Assembly (NCBI RefSeq): GCF_022213065.1
Contig: NZ_JAKLJA010000029.1
Span: 1-64,000 of the forward strand
Direction: 5' to 3'
From: Paraburkholderia tagetis
GTDB lineage: Bacteria; Pseudomonadota; Gammaproteobacteria; Burkholderiales; Burkholderiaceae
DNA length: 64,000 nt
In this document: piece after piece, positions 61,342 to 64,000 of the stretch
Position numbering within the stretch: position 1 is the first letter of the stretch
Layout: each line of letters begins with the position of its first letter
Program-made: the position numbers and the translations under genes
Notes under the pieces: generated by a model
Database searches by the model: none
Told to the model about the DNA's origin: nothing
What the model saw: only the letters and a program-made list of their open reading frames with translations

Positions 61342-63059
61342 GCGTGTACCTTCTCTTTGCTGGTCGTGGCCTTGTTGGCGATCGCGTTACCCGTGACATA
61401 GCCGAACGTCATATTGGGTCCATGAGTGATGCCGGCGCCCGGATAGTTGCCGCCCATCACGCTGCGCCGGTCATTGCCGACCGCGTAAAGGCCTTCAATC
61501 TCGCTACCGTCGGCACGCAGCACCTCCCCGGTGACGCTGGTCCTGAGTCCGTCGAATGTGCCCAGATCGCCCATCACCACCTTCACCGCATAAAAGGGAC
61601 CCGTCGAGATCGGCGCAACGCAGGGATTGGGCTGGTTGTCCGGATCGGCGAGATAGCGGTTGAACGATGTGCGGCCGCGATGGAACGCCGGATCTTCTCC
61701 GCGCCCGGCATCGCGATTGTAGGCACGGACCGTCACTTCAAGCGCATCGGGAGCAATCCCGCAATTGCGCGCCAACTCGCCGATCGTCTCGCCTTTGATG
61801 AGATAGCCTTTGCGTAGTAACGGGCCCACCGGCATCGGCGCGGGCTTGGCATAGCCCAGGCCATACTTGCCCAGCGCCACCTTATCGCAGACCAGCCACA
61901 TCGCCGTCTCCCGCTCCCCCTCGCAGGCGCGGATCAGCGCCGAGCCAACATCGTGGTAGGAGTTCGATTCATTGGTGAAGCGCTGACCGCTGCGCAGCAC
62001 GCCGATCACGCCGGGCTTGTAGCGGTCGAGCAGATGCGGGAACACGCCCGTGCGGCCCTTGCCGAAGGGCACCCTGGAGACAGGCATCCACGCCGACGCA
62101 TCGGGGAAGCCAAGCTGCACGGCGCCCCCCACCTTCTCCGCCATGGTCAACCCATCGCCCGTATTGCCGACGGGTGTGGGCGAGAGATGCTCACCCCCAC
62201 GCTTCACATGCGGATAGGCCTGCGCGATGCGCTTGAGATCGTGAGGAAAGCCGCCGCAAGCCAGCACGACGCCGTGCCGCGCGGTGATGCGAAGCTCACC
62301 GTCCGCTGCGCTCGCGAGCGCACCGACCACCTTGCCGTTCGCGCTCAGCAGCGCCTTTACAGGCGTCGAAGTGAGGATCGGAATATCGATCGCCAGCGCC
62401 GACTTGGCGAGCCTCGCAGCGAGCGCGTTGCCGCTCGTCACGTTGATCCCCCTCCGGTAGAGCGCCAGCTCCTTGATGTGCGTAGCCAGACGCCGGGCCA
62501 CATAGCAGAACGAAACAATCGACCTGGTCGCGCGGAAGAAGTGCTTGAGGTCCGCGTTCGAGGAATTGAACATCATTCCCATGAAGGTGATCGTCTCGAG
62601 CGGCGGCTTGAGGCGTTGCATGTCCTTGCCCAGCCCGCGAATATCATAGGGCGCGGCGAGAATCGAGCGGCCGATGTCGACGCCGCCTGGCGCATCCGGG
62701 TGATAGTCCGGATAGAGCGTGGGCACGAATTTCATCTCGGTCTCTCGCTCGAAGAACTCGACCATTTTCGGCCCATTCTCGATAAAGCATTGGACCGCGG
62801 CGGCATCGTAGTTGCTGCCCGTCTCGCTCATCATGTATTCGCGCACGCGCTCGACGGTGTCCGCCGGATTCTGCTGCCGGCCATATTTGTTCAGCGGAAT
62901 CCACAAGACGCCGCCCGACAGCGCGGTCGTACCGCCGAACACGGGCTCCTTTTCGAGCACGATGACATCGAGGCCGCGCTTCTTTGCCGTGATCGCGGTG
63001 GCGAGGCCCGCAGCACCCGACCCGACCACGACCAGATCGCAAGTGATCTCCTTGGCCAT
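61338..63059 (-). CDS. FAD-binding dehydrogenase (3-ketosteroid Delta1-dehydrogenase/fumarate-reductase flavoprotein type)
   Basis: About 573 residues from ATG 63059, placed 7 nt after AGGAG. The FAD site is VVVGSGAAGLATAITAKKRG with GGTTALSGGVLWIP; the C-terminal FAD-contact segment is YAVGNDRRSVMGGNYPGAGI then THGPNMTFGYVTG. The ACGGFPHD region belongs to the succinate dehydrogenase/KstD flavoprotein superfamily. It dehydrogenates a ring or acyl C-C bond next to a carbonyl. Actual substrate unknown; the adjacent SDR and aromatic-acid transporter suggest a cyclic ketone or acid rather than a steroid. Confidence 0.88.
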   Translation of the reverse strand: MAKEITCDLVVVGSGAAGLATAITAKKRGLDVIVLEKEPVFGGTTALSGGVLWIPLNKYGRQQNPADTVERVREYMMSETGSNYDAAAVQCFIENGPKMVEFFERETEMKFVPTLYPDYHPDAPGGVDIGRSILAAPYDIRGLGKDMQRLKPPLETITFMGMMFNSSNADLKHFFRATRSIVSFCYVARRLATHIKELALYRRGINVTSGNALAARLAKSALAIDIPILTSTPVKALLSANGKVVGALASAADGELRITARHGVVLACGGFPHDLKRIAQAYPHVKRGGEHLSPTPVGNTGDGLTMAEKVGGAVQLGFPDASAWMPVSRVPFGKGRTGVFPHLLDRYKPGVIGVLRSGQRFTNESNSYHDVGSALIRACEGERETAMWLVCDKVALGKYGLGYAKPAPMPVGPLLRKGYLIKGETIGELARNCGIAPDALEVTVRAYNRDAGRGEDPAFHRGRTSFNRYLADPDNQPNPCVAPISTGPFYAVKVVMGDLGTFDGLRTSVTGEVLRADGSEIEGLYAVGNDRRSVMGGNYPGAGITHGPNMTFGYVTGNAIANKATTSKEKVHA

Positions 63060-63093
63060 ATCCACTCTCCTTTTCGTTATGGTGTGATGGCGC

Positions 63094-63939
63094 TCACGCG
63101 GCCGGGGTGGCGTTAAAGCCGGGGCGCGGAACCATGTCCATCAGCATGCAATCGAGCCCGCCGTCGACGAGCATCTCCGCGCCATTGACGTAGGCCGCCA
63201 GGTCAGAGGCGAGGAACAGGGCCGGGCCGGCGAGGTCCTCCGGCTCGCCGATGCGGCGGCTCGCGGTGGCCGCGGCGCGGCGAGCCTCGAAGCCGGGCTC
63301 CTCGTAGAACTTCGCGGACAGTGCGGTGCGGATCATGCCGGGCAGCACGCAGTTGCTGCGCACACCGCGTGGCCCCCACTCCGCCGCCAGTTGCCGCGAG
63401 AGCAGCAGCACGCCCGCCTTGCTCGGGCTATAAGAACCGCTATGGGTTTGCGGATTGAGCGCTGCAATCGAAGCAACGTGGACGATACTGCCCTTGCCCG
63501 CCGCCAGCATGTCGCGCCCGAACGCTCGAGCACACAGAAGATAGCCGGTGAGGTTCACGGCGATGGCCTGGTTCCAGTCTTCGATCGAGACCGTTTCGAG
63601 AGGTCCAGCGCGCAGGAGTCCTGCATTGTTGACGAGCACGCTGGCCGGACCGAGCGCTGCGCGAACCTCGCCGGCCGCTGCGGCAACCGAGGCTTCGTCG
63701 GACACGTCGCAGCCGATCGCCTGCGCCACAGCACCTGCCTTCCGAAGTTCGGCGGCGACCGCTTCAGCACCGGCAAGATTCCGGTCCACGAGCGCCACAT
63801 GTGCACCAACACCGGCGAAGGCGCGCGCAATACCGGCACCAATGCCGCTACCTGCGCCCGTGATCACGCAGACCTTGCCGCCCAGGTTCAGCCCGTATGC
63901 GCTCGAAGCCGCTGCGCGATGTTCAAGTTCCTGTTCCAT
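63094..63939 (-). CDS. SDR-family oxidoreductase
   Basis: A 281-residue classical short-chain dehydrogenase: NAD(P) motif TGAGSGIG near residue 29, VLVNNAG near 104, catalytic Ser in VASIAAL, YSPSK (Tyr-x3-Lys) near 170, and PGMIRTAL after it. It reduces or oxidises a hydroxyl/keto group. It is the first gene of the SDR-FAD dehydrogenase-NIPSNAP-MFS-porin set, 34 nt before the next. The ATG at 63939 begins MEQELEHRAA. The promoter would be at the window edge. Confidence 0.92.
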   Translation of the reverse strand: MEQELEHRAAASSAYGLNLGGKVCVITGAGSGIGAGIARAFAGVGAHVALVDRNLAGAEAVAAELRKAGAVAQAIGCDVSDEASVAAAAGEVRAALGPASVLVNNAGLLRAGPLETVSIEDWNQAIAVNLTGYLLCARAFGRDMLAAGKGSIVHVASIAALNPQTHSGSYSPSKAGVLLLSRQLAAEWGPRGVRSNCVLPGMIRTALSAKFYEEPGFEARRAAATASRRIGEPEDLAGPALFLASDLAAYVNGAEMLVDGGLDCMLMDMVPRPGFNATPAA

Positions 63940-64000
63940 GTTGTTACTTTCCCTAAAATTTTCCGCGCAATTGCGCTTCCTGAAATCCGCATCGCCATTG

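Overview
The window reads as high-GC betaproteobacterial DNA of the Burkholderia/Paraburkholderia/Caballeronia type. Markers are DUF4148, HmsF-like PgaB, Gram-negative porins beginning MK..A..AQSS.TLYG, PcaK-type transporters and a PobA/PobR pair. The many accessory metabolic operons and the unusual number of broken genes suggest a secondary chromosome or megaplasmid. This is inference; no replication genes are present. No tRNA, rRNA or CRISPR was seen.

Layout. (1) 1-8.4 kb, minus strand: a sugar-uptake and catabolism operon running ROK repressor, glucose-6-phosphate isomerase, PfkB sugar kinase, glucose-6-phosphate dehydrogenase, aldose epimerase, sugar ABC ATPase, and the start of a permease. 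It carries an imported sugar to 6-phosphogluconolactone. (2) 8.8-9.9 kb: a reduced second copy of a module whose full copy lies inverted at 24.2-25.8 kb (zinc-ribbon protein, UPF0158 protein, 5' end of a helicase gene). (3) 10.4-20.0 kb: proVWX-like betaine uptake, serine hydroxymethyltransferase, DapA-like aldolase, DAO-type oxidase, aldehyde dehydrogenase and a LysR regulator. This looks like a dedicated catabolic operon for an unidentified quaternary-amine or amino-acid-like compound; a GntR gene follows. (4) 21.2-25.8 kb: a YhcG-type PD-(D/E)xK nuclease, a possible small RNA, an SF1 helicase and the intact zinc-ribbon/UPF0158 module. (5) 26-47 kb: an envelope, ion and stress block with a TonB/TolA-like protein, an HtrA-like protein lacking its catalytic triad, a solitary Rieske protein, MarR, APC permease, two CLC channels, MFS, PgaB, a cupredoxin and DUF4148. 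Frameshifted genes are interspersed (DUF4396, CBS-BON, Pal-like, FAD monooxygenase).

(6) 46.7-51.2 kb: a gene graveyard with a truncated response regulator, chemoreceptor, porin, HTH protein, PhaC and DctA. (7) 51.1-55.7 kb: frameshifted LysR, esterase, DoxX, luciferase-like monooxygenase, GNAT and a small exported protein. (8) 55.7-64 kb: pobA/pobR, then a minus-strand set of SDR, FAD dehydrogenase, NIPSNAP protein, AAHS transporter and porin, probably for an aromatic or alicyclic acid.

The most novel signal is a set of PmrA/QseB-type direct repeats (YTTAAK-N5-YTTAAK) at four sites. They lie before the HtrA-like gene, before a 165-nt terminator-ended transcript without a long ORF (candidate sRNA, 37026-37190), and in the cupredoxin/DUF4148 intergenic region. 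At the first two sites a -10-like hexamer follows after exactly 10 nt. A truncated regulator of the matching family sits at 46.7 kb. A second shared motif, TGTCAC-N3-GTGACM, lies at the predicted start of the sRNA and of the marR transcript.
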